This document shows positions 40,004 through 48,829 of a stretch of 64,000 nucleotides of DNA, piece after piece. The stretch comes from Oscillospiraceae bacterium (GTDB lineage Bacteria > Bacillota > Clostridia > Oscillospirales > Ruminococcaceae). The notes beneath the pieces are model-generated. The model saw only the letters and a program-made list of their open reading frames with translations, was not told where the DNA came from and made no database searches. The translations under genes were made by a program, and so were the position numbers. Position 1 is the first letter of the stretch. The number at the start of each line of letters is the position of its first letter. Where the stretch lies: assembly GCA_009777635.1 (NCBI GenBank), contig WRLK01000004.1, forward strand, positions 1 to 64,000. The letters run 5' to 3'.

Positions 40004-40145
40004 AAAACACACATCTATGATTATATAGTTGAGAGATGAACTTTACTCTAAGTAAACCACGTTTGCCCTGTCGTCTAAGGAGTGGCTCTTGATTCCATGG
40101 GCTAAATGCATATGATGGTAATTTGTTGAGGAGGGTTGAGGGGGA

Positions 40146-40898
40146 ATGAAAAAGACTACATGTGACATAGACTATGGGAATCAGCATATTCCTTTATCTG
40201 TGCGAAAATATGAACAAAAATATGTACAAGAATGCGGCGGATGGGACATAGGATTACCACACATCAGCTACGCCAATGTTGAGGTAGAGGTGGCAAGGTT
40301 TTACTACTCTTTTATAAATTTGGTTGGTGCGAAATATATTCTTGAAACAGGTACAAACACGGGTTATTCAACGGCTATGATTGCAGCGGCGCTTTCAATT
40401 AAGGATCCAGATGGGGTTCTCTATACAATTGACATTAACAATATCCCTAAAATATTTGAAAATGAAGATTTTACAAATGTGAGGTTTCTTATCGGTAATT
40501 CTATAACAGTATCTATCCCTGATAATGTGCAGTTTGATATTTTAATAATAGATTCCGATCACAGTTATTCAACCGTTATGAGAGAACTTATAAGATTTGA
40601 ACCGTTGTTAAAGACAGGCGGGTATATATTAATGCATGATACTCATTATTTTGATGGCGTTGGATTGGCGGTAAGTCAATTGTGTGACAATCCAAGATTT
40701 GAAAAAATAACGCTGGAAGCTCCCAGGTATCATCCTAACGGCCGTTGTACAGGCGTGTCGATTATACGAAAAAACAACGAAGGAATCCCTCTTTTGTTTT
40801 TTGACGACGAGTACGCGGCTGTCAATGTATACGAGGATGAAACGGCAACAGGCATACAGGAATCATATATAAACAAGAGAAGACAAAGGAGATTATAG
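40146..40898 (+). CDS. class I SAM-dependent methyltransferase, A+T-rich, probably acquired
   Basis: The 250-residue protein has the Rossmann motif ILETGTNTGYST (65-76), acidic residue in VLYTIDINN (motif II, ~91-99) and DILIIDSDHSYSTVMRELIRFEPLLKTGGYILMHDT (~131-166), as in the Methyltransf_24 / cephalosporin-hydroxylase-like group. The substrate is unknown; small hydroxylated or sugar compounds are usual. Ribosome binding site GAGGGGG. Its codons are clearly richer in A and T at third positions than the neighbours, and it sits between MITE-like sequences, which suggests horizontal gain. Confidence 0.8.
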   Translation: MKKTTCDIDYGNQHIPLSVRKYEQKYVQECGGWDIGLPHISYANVEVEVARFYYSFINLVGAKYILETGTNTGYSTAMIAAALSIKDPDGVLYTIDINNIPKIFENEDFTNVRFLIGNSITVSIPDNVQFDILIIDSDHSYSTVMRELIRFEPLLKTGGYILMHDTHYFDGVGLAVSQLCDNPRFEKITLEAPRYHPNGRCTGVSIIRKNNEGIPLLFFDDEYAAVNVYEDETATGIQESYINKRRQRRL

Positions 40899-40926
40899 TG
40901 CGAACAATTTAGCGGGTTTCCGTATT

Positions 40927-40946
40927 AGGGTCTGTTCACATGAGAC
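40927..40946 (+). repeat. solitary MITE terminus, copy C
   Basis: The sequence ATTAGGGTCTGTTCACAT (from 40924) resembles the end of copy B (TAGGGCGTGTTCCCAC) and matches, with one difference, the reverse complement of 63979-63997. No core or second terminus is present. Confidence 0.5.
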
Positions 40947-40979
40947 CACATACTTCACTTCTCGGGCAGGTCTAATAAT

Positions 40980-41003
40980 AAAAGGGCAGCAAGCTGCCCT
41001 TTT
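40980..41003. terminator. bidirectional terminator
   Basis: There is an 11-bp perfect stem (40980-40990 with 40993-41003), with A and T tracts on either side, between the convergent methyltransferase and BofC-like genes. Confidence 0.85.
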
Positions 41004-41007
41004 ATCA

Positions 41008-41385
41008 TCAACTCGTATAATCCTCTATCAGCCTTACAAGCTCCTCATAATCCTTCACATGTATCCCCTGCTGCATTTGCGTGCGGTCAAAATCCGGCAG
41101 GTATTTCACAAGAACGTCCAAGACCAGTTCAGGCTCCTCGCTTTCCGCCGGGAACACCGCGATACGACCGTCATATTCCCTTAACATGTATTGATACGGC
41201 TTATCATCGCCGGATTCCCGCTGCGTCCCCCTTGTCTGCCGCGGAACCTCGCGTTCCACGCCGCTTATATTCTCGGCAGCGGGCGACACTGTTTCAGGTA
41301 TCGCGGGCAGGCCGGTTAAAACAAACGCGGCCGCCGATACGATCGCAAGAGCCGCACCCGTATAAAAAAGCCGTCTGTCAAACAA
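41008..41385 (-). CDS. BofC C-terminal-domain-like protein
   Basis: The protein has 125 residues from the TTG at 41385, which follows GGAG by 9 nt; an upstream TTG at 41427 lacks a ribosome binding site. One N-terminal membrane segment (FYTGAALAIVSAAAFVLTGLP), a linker, then YMLREYDGRIAVFP...VLVKYLPDFDRTQMQQGIHVKDYEELVRLIEDYTS, the pattern of BofC_C proteins. BofC itself checks sigma-K activation by inhibiting SpoIVB. The shorter Clostridia relatives are of uncertain role but are consistent with sporulation. Confidence 0.75.
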   Translation of the reverse strand: MFDRRLFYTGAALAIVSAAAFVLTGLPAIPETVSPAAENISGVEREVPRQTRGTQRESGDDKPYQYMLREYDGRIAVFPAESEEPELVLDVLVKYLPDFDRTQMQQGIHVKDYEELVRLIEDYTS

Positions 41386-41591
41386 AGGCACCCACTCCAA
41401 AATTACTTTTACGTTTATGTTTGACAAAAATATCCTGCAATATACGATAATATATGAATTCTGTCTTAATTTTGCCCAAAATATTTTAAAGTTTATTCGT
41501 TAAATTTAAAAAATTTATGTTATAATATTAGATGCTTTAAGATTACAGATCATTTTTCTTTATATAACCTTCATGGAAAGGGGAAGCCAAG

Positions 41592-43889
41592 ATGAACGAA
41601 ACGGCTCCGAAACGTCCAAGCGGCGGAAGACTTGCGGGCGGCATGCTGTTATGGATGTTCGGGTTTATCGGGCGGTTTATCGCGACGTTCGTCATGATCG
41701 GCATCATCACCGGATGCATTGTCGCGTCGGTATTAACGGTATACATCCTGCATTATATCGAAGCCGACGAGGAAATCAATCTGGATGATTATACGCTCGG
41801 ATACACATCCATCGTGTATTATTACGACTCCGACGGGAATCCCCAGGAGCTCCAGCGCATGTACAATCCCGACAGCAACCGTATTTGGGTAGATTACAAC
41901 CAGATTACGAAACACACAAAAGACGCGGTCGTGGCGATTGAAGACAAGCGGTTCTGGAGCCATGAGGGCGTTGACTGGCGGCGGACGTTCGGCGCGTTCG
42001 TAGATATGTTCATGCCGCTTGAGCACACCATCGCGGGCGGCGGATCGACCATTACGCAGCAGCTTATAAAAAACATAACAAACGACAAGGATGTGCGTAT
42101 CGACCGGAAGGTACGCGAGATTTTCCGCGCTATGAACCTTTCAAAACGTTACACCCACGAGCAAATCCTTGAAGCTTACTTAAACGTCGTGCCCTTCGGC
42201 AACGGCACAAACGGCATAGAAGCCGCGGCAAACAGCTATTTCGGGAAAAGCGCGATCGAGCTCTCCCTTGCAGAAAGCACCGCGATCGTCGGAATTACTC
42301 AGTACCCGACGCGCTACAACCCGTTTATAAACCCCGATCAGAACAGGAGGCGCCAGCTTCATGTCCTCGACGAAATGCTCGCTCAGGAGCTGATTACACA
42401 GCGTGAATACGATCAGGCGCGAAGCGAAAGGCTTGACTTTAAAACTGTTGAAAACGCCCAGAGAAGCGACGAGGTCTGGAGCTTTTTCACAGACTTTGTC
42501 GTAAACGAGGTAATAGCGGATTTGCGCGAGAAATACAACGATCCGACAATCGGGGCCGCCACGAAGCGCTTTTATGAGGGCGGCTACCGCGTCTACACGA
42601 CGGTAGACATGGAGATTCAAGACTGGCTTGACGAAATTTTCCAAAACACCGATTTGTTCCCGCCCGTTTTAAATGCGGAATATCCGCAATCCACAACCGT
42701 AATTACCGACATAAACGGGCGCATTGTCGCAATGCAGGGCGGGATTGGCGCAAAAGAAAATTCTCGCGTATTCAACCGCGCCACCGACTCGAAGCGCCAG
42801 CCCGGCTCATCCATAAAACCGATTGCAACGTATACCCTCGCGATCGAGGACAACCGCGTCACATGGTCAACCATGATTGAGGATTCCCCCATCAACATCG
42901 CGGACCCCGGTGCGCCGCCGCGTATGTGGCCCGTAAACTTTTACGGGCGGTATGACGGCAATATCACGATTGACAGGGCGCTTTATTTTTCCGTCAACAC
43001 CGTTGCGGTAAAAGTCATGAACGTCGTCACGCCGGAAAGGGCGTTCGATTTCCTGAAAAACGACCTCGGTATGCACAGCCTGATCGAAAAAGAAGTGATC
43101 TCAAGCGGTCCAAACGCGGGAACGCACAGCGACGTCAGCATTGCCCCAATGGCGCTGGGCGCACTCACCTACGGCATAACCCCGCTTGAAATAGCGGGAG
43201 CCTACCAGATTTTCGCAAACGGCGGCAACTTTACGAAGCCATATGCATACGACCGCGTGGAGGATTCAAGCGGCAGGATCATACTCGAGCCGGAAAAAAC
43301 TCCGCGCCGTGTGATCTCCGAGGATACCTCCGTCGTGATGAACAAGCTGCTTCAGCGCGTAACGTCGGTCGGCACGGGTACCGATGCGGCTAGGAACATG
43401 TCCGGCATCATGCCGACAGCCGGCAAAACCGGAACGACCGACAATGACGTCGACCAGTGGTTTGTAGGCGTAACGCCGTACTATGTGTGCCAGGTCTGGC
43501 TCGGATACGACATCCCGATCGAAATGAAGATTAACATCAACACGGGCACGCGCCAGCCTGTAATAAACACAATCCGTTACGGCCCATACCCTCCGCCTAT
43601 ATTGTGGAACACCATCATGAGGCCCATCAGCGAAAAACAGGAGTACAAGGAATTTTTAGATTCCGACAATGTGGTATCCATGACATACTGCGGCGTTTCC
43701 GGCAACCTTGCGACAGGCTCGTGCCCAAGCGCAGGCACGGGCTGGTACAAAAAAGACCGCATACCGCCCTCGTGCTCCGGCAGCCACGGCCCGCCCCCCG
43801 GCGCAGATGACGGCGACGGCGAGAATGGAGGCGGCGGCAACGACGGACCACCGTCCGCTACACCGCGGCCCGCAACCTCGGAGGAATAG
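41592..43889 (+). CDS. pbpA: class A penicillin-binding protein 1A (glycosyltransferase/transpeptidase)
   Basis: The 765-residue bifunctional peptidoglycan synthase has a TM anchor at ~22-52. The GT51 domain has the catalytic Glu117 in AIEDKRFWSHEGVD and GGSTITQQLIKN. The transpeptidase has SxxK at 406-409 (SSIK), SVN at 467-469 and KTGT at 612-615. The last ~60 residues are a disordered Gly/Pro/Asp-rich tail (GSHGPPPGADDGDGENGGGGN), with two cysteines in YCGVSGNLATGSCP before it. All active-site residues are present. TATAAT at 41521 is the likely -10. AAAGGGG precedes the ATG. Confidence 0.95.
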   Translation: MNETAPKRPSGGRLAGGMLLWMFGFIGRFIATFVMIGIITGCIVASVLTVYILHYIEADEEINLDDYTLGYTSIVYYYDSDGNPQELQRMYNPDSNRIWVDYNQITKHTKDAVVAIEDKRFWSHEGVDWRRTFGAFVDMFMPLEHTIAGGGSTITQQLIKNITNDKDVRIDRKVREIFRAMNLSKRYTHEQILEAYLNVVPFGNGTNGIEAAANSYFGKSAIELSLAESTAIVGITQYPTRYNPFINPDQNRRRQLHVLDEMLAQELITQREYDQARSERLDFKTVENAQRSDEVWSFFTDFVVNEVIADLREKYNDPTIGAATKRFYEGGYRVYTTVDMEIQDWLDEIFQNTDLFPPVLNAEYPQSTTVITDINGRIVAMQGGIGAKENSRVFNRATDSKRQPGSSIKPIATYTLAIEDNRVTWSTMIEDSPINIADPGAPPRMWPVNFYGRYDGNITIDRALYFSVNTVAVKVMNVVTPERAFDFLKNDLGMHSLIEKEVISSGPNAGTHSDVSIAPMALGALTYGITPLEIAGAYQIFANGGNFTKPYAYDRVEDSSGRIILEPEKTPRRVISEDTSVVMNKLLQRVTSVGTGTDAARNMSGIMPTAGKTGTTDNDVDQWFVGVTPYYVCQVWLGYDIPIEMKININTGTRQPVINTIRYGPYPPPILWNTIMRPISEKQEYKEFLDSDNVVSMTYCGVSGNLATGSCPSAGTGWYKKDRIPPSCSGSHGPPPGADDGDGENGGGGNDGPPSATPRPATSEE

Positions 43890-43978
43890 TCAGGCTGAGC
43901 CTTAACTCGCGACGCGCTCCAAGCTTTTTAGCGTTCACCCTTGCAGAAATTCCCGCGAATGGGTTTTTCAAAGACTAA

Positions 43979-44012
43979 CAGCGCCCGGCCTGATGCCGGG
44001 CGCTGCTTTCAT
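43979..44012. terminator. terminator between pbpA and the convergent ACT-rpoD-dnaG-dgt operon
   Basis: There is an 11-bp perfect GC-rich stem (43979-43989 with 43995-44005), a CTGAT loop and CTTTCAT after it. Confidence 0.75.
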
Positions 44013-44021
44013 ATCAGCTTA

Positions 44022-44387
44022 TCAACGAAAAGTATACCCGCAGCTCGCGAGCAAATCAATGCCTTTCCAATAGTCATATGATTTTATGAAGACATAATCC
44101 GTGTTATATGTAGATACTACAAATATGCTGATATCTGCATCCGATAAAATTTCTGCAATCTTAGCGATCACGCCGACGGCTCCAAACTCTAGCATACCCG
44201 CTATTTTAAATGCATTCCATCCGGCTTCTATAGCGATTGCATTTTCCGGCACAAAACCCGACTCGCACACCAGCGAAATTTCCTCATCAGTTTTTGACAG
44301 GAACACAAATTCCTTGCTAAAATCCACGCTGTTTATATTTTGGATTTTGCATACGGTAAAATCCATATCCAGCTTTTTAAGCTCCAT
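44022..44387 (-). CDS. ACT-domain protein (CASTOR/aspartokinase-type)
   Basis: The 121-residue protein's second half is an ACT domain (AIEAGWNAFKIAGMLEFGAVGVIAKIAEILSDADISIFVVSTYNTDYVFIKSYD), the form found in small amino-acid sensors with tandem pseudo-ACT folds. The first half resembles the partner domain (SKEFVFLSKTDEEISLVCE). The ATG at 44387 is 19 nt after rpoD, so the genes share a transcript. The extended reading frame up to 44819 overlaps rpoD and is arginine-rich, i.e. a shadow. The ligand is unknown. Confidence 0.85.
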   Translation of the reverse strand: MELKKLDMDFTVCKIQNINSVDFSKEFVFLSKTDEEISLVCESGFVPENAIAIEAGWNAFKIAGMLEFGAVGVIAKIAEILSDADISIFVVSTYNTDYVFIKSYDYWKGIDLLASCGYTFR

Positions 44388-44406
44388 CGCGCACCGTCCC
44401 GTCGTA

Positions 44407-45495
44407 TTATTCAAGGAAATCCTTGAGCTTTTTCGAGCGGCTCGGATGCCGCAGCTTGCGAAGCGCCTTTGCCTCGATCTGGCGGATGCGTTCGCGTGTG
44501 ACCGAAAACTCCTTGCCGACTTCTTCGAGCGTGCGGCTGCGGCCGTCCTCCAACCCGAAGCGCAGGCGGAGCACCTTCTCCTCGCGGTCTGTAAGCGTTG
44601 CCAAAACGTCGCCGAGCTGTTCGCGCAAAAGCGTGTGCGACGCGGCCTCCGCCGGAGCGGGGGCGTCGTCGTCCGGAATAAAATCGCCAAGATGGCTGTC
44701 TTCCTCTTCGCCAATCGGCGTCTCAAGTGAAACCGGTTCCTGCGAAATGCGCATGATCTCGCGCACTTTTTCAACCGGCATATCGATTTCAATACTGATT
44801 TCCTCGGCGGTCGGCTCATGCCCGTTCTTGTGGAGAAGCTGGCTTGAAATCTTTTTCACCTTGTTTATCGTCTCAACCATGTGCACCGGTATGCGGATCG
44901 TCCTTGCCTGATCGGCAATCGCCCGCGTGATGGCCTGCCGAATCCACCATGTAGCGTAGGTTGAAAATTTAAAGCCTTTTGTGTGGTCGAATTTTTCAAC
45001 AGCCTTAATCAAGCCGAGGTTCCCCTCCTGGATTAAATCCAGGAACTGCATACCTCTGCCGACATACCGCTTCGCTATGCTCACGACAAGCCGCAGATTT
45101 GCCTCCGACAGCCGTTTGCGCGCGTAAACGTCTCCCTCGTCCATACGGGTTGCAAGCTCAATCTCCTCCTCCGGGGAGAGAAGCGGGACCCGCCCGATTT
45201 CTTTTAGGTACACCTTTACGGGATCGTCGATGCTGATACCCTCGGCGGACAGCGCGACCTCCAAATCCTCGTTCGAGGACATAGGCGTTACAAGGTCGGC
45301 GTTTGTGCCCGCAAGATTTTCGATTACGTCGATGTGCAAAGCCTCAAGGGTATCATAGAGCTTGTCAATCTGCTCCATGTCAAATTCGAGCTCTTCTAAA
45401 ACATCGTTGATTTCCTTTGTCGTAAGCTTGCCCTTTAGCTTGCCGTGTTCGACAAGCTCGTTAATGAGCCGTTGTTTCTTTTCTTGTATAGACAA
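44407..45495 (-). CDS. rpoD: primary sigma factor RpoD (sigma-A)
   Basis: At 362 residues it is the compact Firmicutes type, with an N-terminal helical region 1.1. Region 1.2 ([21 protein letters not shown]) is followed by 2 ([40 protein letters not shown]...[20 protein letters not shown]). Region 3 carries [11 protein letters not shown], and region 4 ends in [41 protein letters not shown]. Start is TTG at 45495, seven nt after AGGAGGAG. It follows dnaG by 37 nt, as in the classic macromolecular-synthesis operon. Confidence 0.98.
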   Translation of the reverse strand: MSIQEKKQRLINELVEHGKLKGKLTTKEINDVLEELEFDMEQIDKLYDTLEALHIDVIENLAGTNADLVTPMSSNEDLEVALSAEGISIDDPVKVYLKEIGRVPLLSPEEEIELATRMDEGDVYARKRLSEANLRLVVSIAKRYVGRGMQFLDLIQEGNLGLIKAVEKFDHTKGFKFSTYATWWIRQAITRAIADQARTIRIPVHMVETINKVKKISSQLLHKNGHEPTAEEISIEIDMPVEKVREIMRISQEPVSLETPIGEEEDSHLGDFIPDDDAPAPAEAASHTLLREQLGDVLATLTDREEKVLRLRFGLEDGRSRTLEEVGKEFSVTRERIRQIEAKALRKLRHPSRSKKLKDFLE

Positions 45496-45532
45496 ATTTT
45501 TACTCCTCCTAAAACAGACGTCCGCTATGTAT

Positions 45533-47287
45533 TTATTTTTGCTGTTTTTTGTTATCCAAAAGGTATTTCGCAAGCTCCTCGGTTGTCATATTTTTTAATT
45601 CCTCCTGGGATTTTTTATCCCTTTGCCGCTTCACCGCCTGTGCGAATTCCTCCGCCTGCTTAGGCTCAAAGTGTAAATCGCGGTTTTTCGCGAGCAAGCC
45701 CGTGAGCTTCGCAACCTGCCCGTTTGTGAGCGCCTGCGATAAATAGATTATCTCAAAAGGCTGTCCAAACCTCATTTTTTCCGATATCGCCGTATATATC
45801 CCACGGTTGTCTTCATCGACAAAGTCATCGGGCGAAATTATTTTTCCGACCCTGTCGAATGTATCAGGATTTTTCATCAGCATAACGAGCAGCCGGTCCT
45901 CGGCAACAAGCCCCTCAAGCTGTTTGTCCCGCGGTTTTACACGGCTTCCAGCATTATCCTGTGCATAGACATGCAAATTATGTGCTCCTTTTTTGCGCAA
46001 ACCGGCATTTTTCTTTTTTCTAAGCGCTTCTACCGTCGAAATGATGCTTTTTTTGTCAATATCGAGCTCCCGCGCTGTTCCTGTGATGTAAACCCCGCGC
46101 TCGATTTCGTTTTCGACGCCTGCAATAAGCTTGCAGAAATCGTTTAAAAACGCGACCGCGCCCTCGGATACCGTGATATCATGGATTTTCTTAAGCTTCG
46201 TGATTTCAAAGTCCATCGCGCTTTTCCCGGATTGCAGCAGCATCTCAAAGCGCTCGCGCCCGAATTTTTGTATAAACTCGTCGGGGTCCTTTGCGTCTTT
46301 CATCTCAAGCACGCCAACCGCGACGTCAAGCTTCGAGAACAGGTTGATTGCCCGTTTTGTCGCCGCCTGTCCCGCGCCGTCGCTGTCATACGCGATCACG
46401 ACGCGCTTTGCGTACTGGCTTACAAGTCGCGACTGCTCCTCCGTCAGGGAGGTGCCGAGCGTTGCGACGGCGTTTGTAAACCCCGCCTGATGCATCGAAA
46501 TCACGTCCATATACCCTTCCCCAAGGATTAAAAGGCCAGTCTTCGTGGATTTCGCAAAACTCAGCGCGAACAGGTTCCTGCTTTTTTTAAACACGGGTGT
46601 ATCCGGCGAGTTTAAATACTTCGGCCCTTTTTCGCCCATGCTTCTCCCGCCGAAGCCAATCACGTTGCCGCGCAGATCGATTATGGGGAACATAACGCGC
46701 CCACGAAACTGATCGTAATAACCGCCGCCTTTGCCTTTCCTGACGACGCACGCCGCCTCCATCTCAAAGGGGCTGTAGCCTTTTTCGCGAAGGTGCAAGA
46801 ACAGCGAATCCCACGAATCAGGAGAGAACCCAAGCCCAAACGTGCGAATCGTCTTCATTTTAAGCCCGCGCCCCATAAGGTACGAAAACGCGTCTTTTCC
46901 GGCGCCGGAGTTTAAGCATGCATGGTAAAACCGCGCGGTTTCGCGGTTCAGCTCCAGAATACGCATTTTAAGGCGCGCCGCCTTATCGTTCTTTGCGTCC
47001 TCGGGCATTTTAAGCCCCGCCTTGCCCGCTAAAAATTTTAGCGCCTCTATGTAATCTAAGTTTTCAATGTTGCGTATAAATGTAATGACATCGCCGCCGT
47101 TGCCGCAGCCGAAGCAGTAGTAGCTCTGGCTGTCGGGATATACCGTGAACGACGCCGTTTTCTCGGAATGAAACGGGCACAGCCCGGAAAGATGGCGGCC
47201 CTTACGCTTCAAGCTCACATAGGACGAGATGATTTGCTCAATATCCGCCGCGTATTTTAATTCTTCGATAAAGCTGTCGGGAATCAA
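45533..47287 (-). CDS. dnaG: DNA primase
   Basis: The 584-residue protein makes RNA primers for replication. The zinc ribbon has Cys37, His40, Cys58 and Cys61 (CPFH...CFGC). The core has YFPD-like [21 protein letters not shown], the Toprim glutamate in [15 protein letters not shown] and the metal-binding [14 protein letters not shown] helical C-terminal part that would bind DnaB helicase begins at ~430. Start is a TTG at 47287 behind GGAGGG. It follows dgt by 13 nt. Confidence 0.97.
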   Translation of the reverse strand: MIPDSFIEELKYAADIEQIISSYVSLKRKGRHLSGLCPFHSEKTASFTVYPDSQSYYCFGCGNGGDVITFIRNIENLDYIEALKFLAGKAGLKMPEDAKNDKAARLKMRILELNRETARFYHACLNSGAGKDAFSYLMGRGLKMKTIRTFGLGFSPDSWDSLFLHLREKGYSPFEMEAACVVRKGKGGGYYDQFRGRVMFPIIDLRGNVIGFGGRSMGEKGPKYLNSPDTPVFKKSRNLFALSFAKSTKTGLLILGEGYMDVISMHQAGFTNAVATLGTSLTEEQSRLVSQYAKRVVIAYDSDGAGQAATKRAINLFSKLDVAVGVLEMKDAKDPDEFIQKFGRERFEMLLQSGKSAMDFEITKLKKIHDITVSEGAVAFLNDFCKLIAGVENEIERGVYITGTARELDIDKKSIISTVEALRKKKNAGLRKKGAHNLHVYAQDNAGSRVKPRDKQLEGLVAEDRLLVMLMKNPDTFDRVGKIISPDDFVDEDNRGIYTAISEKMRFGQPFEIIYLSQALTNGQVAKLTGLLAKNRDLHFEPKQAEEFAQAVKRQRDKKSQEELKNMTTEELAKYLLDNKKQQK

Positions 47288-47300
47288 GCAAACCCTCCGT

Positions 47301-48299
47301 TCAATATATATTCCACGCTTGCGGCAGGAATATTTTTTCGTAAAGCGAAACGCAGTACCGGTCGCTCATGCCGGATATATAGTCGCAGGCGGCCCTGTGG
47401 ACGTCGGTCTTCTCAAGTATCTCGCAGTATTCCGCGGGCAGCTTGTCCGGGTTTTTGGTGAAGTAATTATAAAGCTGCTCCACGACGCCCTTAGCCCTGC
47501 CCTCCTCGCGTTTTGCGACGGGGTTCGTGTACACCTCTGCGAACATGAAGGCTTTAAGCTTATCAAAAAGATTCTGGTGATGCCTGTCCATTTTTACGTT
47601 ATCTTGAGAGTTTTCAACAAGCGACGTTATAAACGCCGAAATCCGCTCGGATTTTGTACGTCCTAACTCATGCCGTATCTCAAACGGCAGGTCGTCGTCG
47701 CATAACACGCCGGCCCTTATCGCGTCCTCGATGTCATGGTTCATATACGCAATCTTATCGGCGTAGCGCACGGCGCGGCCCTCAAAGGTCGCGGCCTCTT
47801 CCCCGCTTGAATGGCATAGGATTCCGTTTTTGACCTCCCATGTGAGGTTAAGGCCACGCCCGTTGTTTTCGAGGGTTTCCACAACGCGCACACTCTGTAC
47901 GCTGTGGCGGTACCCGTGCGGACAGATTTTGTCGAGCACTTCCTCGCCCGCGTGCCCGAACGGCGTGTGCCCAAGGTCATGCCCGAGCGCAATGGCTTCG
48001 GTCAAATCCTCGTTGAGCATAAGCGCGCGCGCGATTGTCCTTGCAATCTGGCACACCTCAAGGGTATGCGTAAGCCTTGTGCGGTAATGGTCGCCCTCCG
48101 GCGATAAAAACACCTGCGTTTTGTTCATGAGCCTTCTAAAGCTTTTCGAGTGCGTAATCCTGTCGCGGTCGCGCTGGTACTCCGTGCGGATATCACACGG
48201 CGGAACAAAACGCTCCCGGCCTTTTGTTTCGGCCGAAAGCGCGGCGTTAGGGCTTAAATATTGCTTTTCCATCTGCTGTGTTCTTTCGCGGATTCGCAT
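47301..48299 (-). CDS. dgt: deoxyguanosinetriphosphate triphosphohydrolase-like protein
   Basis: The 332-residue HD-domain protein has DIRTEYQRDRDRITHSKSFRRL, LTHTLEVCQIARTIARAL and the HD pair in EAIALGHDLGHTPFGHAGE. IAYMNHDIEDAIRAG supplies further metal ligands. It removes triphosphate from dGTP or other dNTPs. The second ATG (48299, MRIRERT) is chosen because GGGGAG lies 7 nt before it. First gene of the dgt-dnaG-rpoD-ACT operon, a common arrangement in Clostridia. Confidence 0.95.
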   Translation of the reverse strand: MRIRERTQQMEKQYLSPNAALSAETKGRERFVPPCDIRTEYQRDRDRITHSKSFRRLMNKTQVFLSPEGDHYRTRLTHTLEVCQIARTIARALMLNEDLTEAIALGHDLGHTPFGHAGEEVLDKICPHGYRHSVQSVRVVETLENNGRGLNLTWEVKNGILCHSSGEEAATFEGRAVRYADKIAYMNHDIEDAIRAGVLCDDDLPFEIRHELGRTKSERISAFITSLVENSQDNVKMDRHHQNLFDKLKAFMFAEVYTNPVAKREEGRAKGVVEQLYNYFTKNPDKLPAEYCEILEKTDVHRAACDYISGMSDRYCVSLYEKIFLPQAWNIY

Positions 48300-48389
48300 C
48301 GGCACACTCCCCGGGTATATGTTCTAATATATTATACTCCTTAAAAAACAAAATTCCTGCTTTAAAAACTATAAATTTCCTGTCAAAAA

Positions 48390-48413
48390 TCTGCGGCGCG
48401 CTTTTCGCGCGCC
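48390..48413 (-). terminator. terminator of the AbrB-type gene
   Basis: On the minus strand there is a 7-bp GC stem (48407-48413 with 48395-48401), a GAAAA loop, then GCAGATTTTTG. Confidence 0.65.
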
Positions 48414-48421
48414 GGGCATTG

Positions 48422-48661
48422 CTATTTTGCGATATCGCTAATACAGCTTTTACAGATATTTTTGCCCTTAAACTCTGAATTACCTTCATCGCTGCCGCAA
48501 AAAATGCAGCTTGGCTCATGCTTCATAAGTATGATTTGATTTTCTTTTACGAAAATCTCCATAGGAGCGCGTTCGTCGATATTCAAAGTAAGCCTAAGCT
48601 CCTTGGGAATCACAATCCGTCCTAACTCGTCAATTTTCCTTACAATCCCCGTAGATTTCAC
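48422..48661 (-). CDS. AbrB/SpoVT-type transition-state regulator with C-terminal zinc ribbon
   Basis: The 79-residue protein starts at a GTG at 48661 giving MKSTGIVRKIDELGRIVIP, the invariant start of AbrB/Abh swapped-hairpin DNA-binding domains. The last ~30 residues carry CIFC and CKSC (Cys52, Cys55, Cys70, Cys73), a probable zinc site found in the Clostridia AbrB subgroup. It probably controls stationary-phase and sporulation genes. The TTG start at 48697 is rejected because it would lie 14 nt from the transcription start with no ribosome binding site. Confidence 0.92.
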   Translation of the reverse strand: MKSTGIVRKIDELGRIVIPKELRLTLNIDERAPMEIFVKENQIILMKHEPSCIFCGSDEGNSEFKGKNICKSCISDIAK

Positions 48662-48715
48662 CTTTTTATATTCCCCTTTCAATTCAGAAACTGTCAAATA
48701 ATGGTTATTTTAGAC

Positions 48716-48744
48716 ATTATAGCTCATATTTCGTAAGATGTCAA
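48716..48744 (-). promoter_or_regulatory. consensus sigma-A promoter of the AbrB-type gene
   Basis: On the minus strand there is TTGACA (48739-48744), 17 nt and TATAAT (48716-48721), a perfect consensus, so expression is expected to be strong unless repressed. Confidence 0.92.
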
Positions 48745-48762
48745 TCGAATATGTCTTAAAAG

Positions 48763-48791
48763 TTGAATAACTTATAAAAAGGGTATATACT
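48763..48791 (+). promoter_or_regulatory. promoter of murD
   Basis: TTGAAT (48763-48768), 17 nt, TATACT (48786-48791). It is back to back with the AbrB promoter (18 bp between -35 boxes). Confidence 0.65.
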
Positions 48792-48829
48792 ATAATTTGG
48801 AACGTAACTTTTACATGGGAGGGCTTTTG

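Noticed and set aside
44388..44819. N-terminal extension of the ACT protein into rpoD
   Set aside because: The extension is a very Arg-rich out-of-frame reading of rpoD region 4; the ATG at 44387 begins the real domain.
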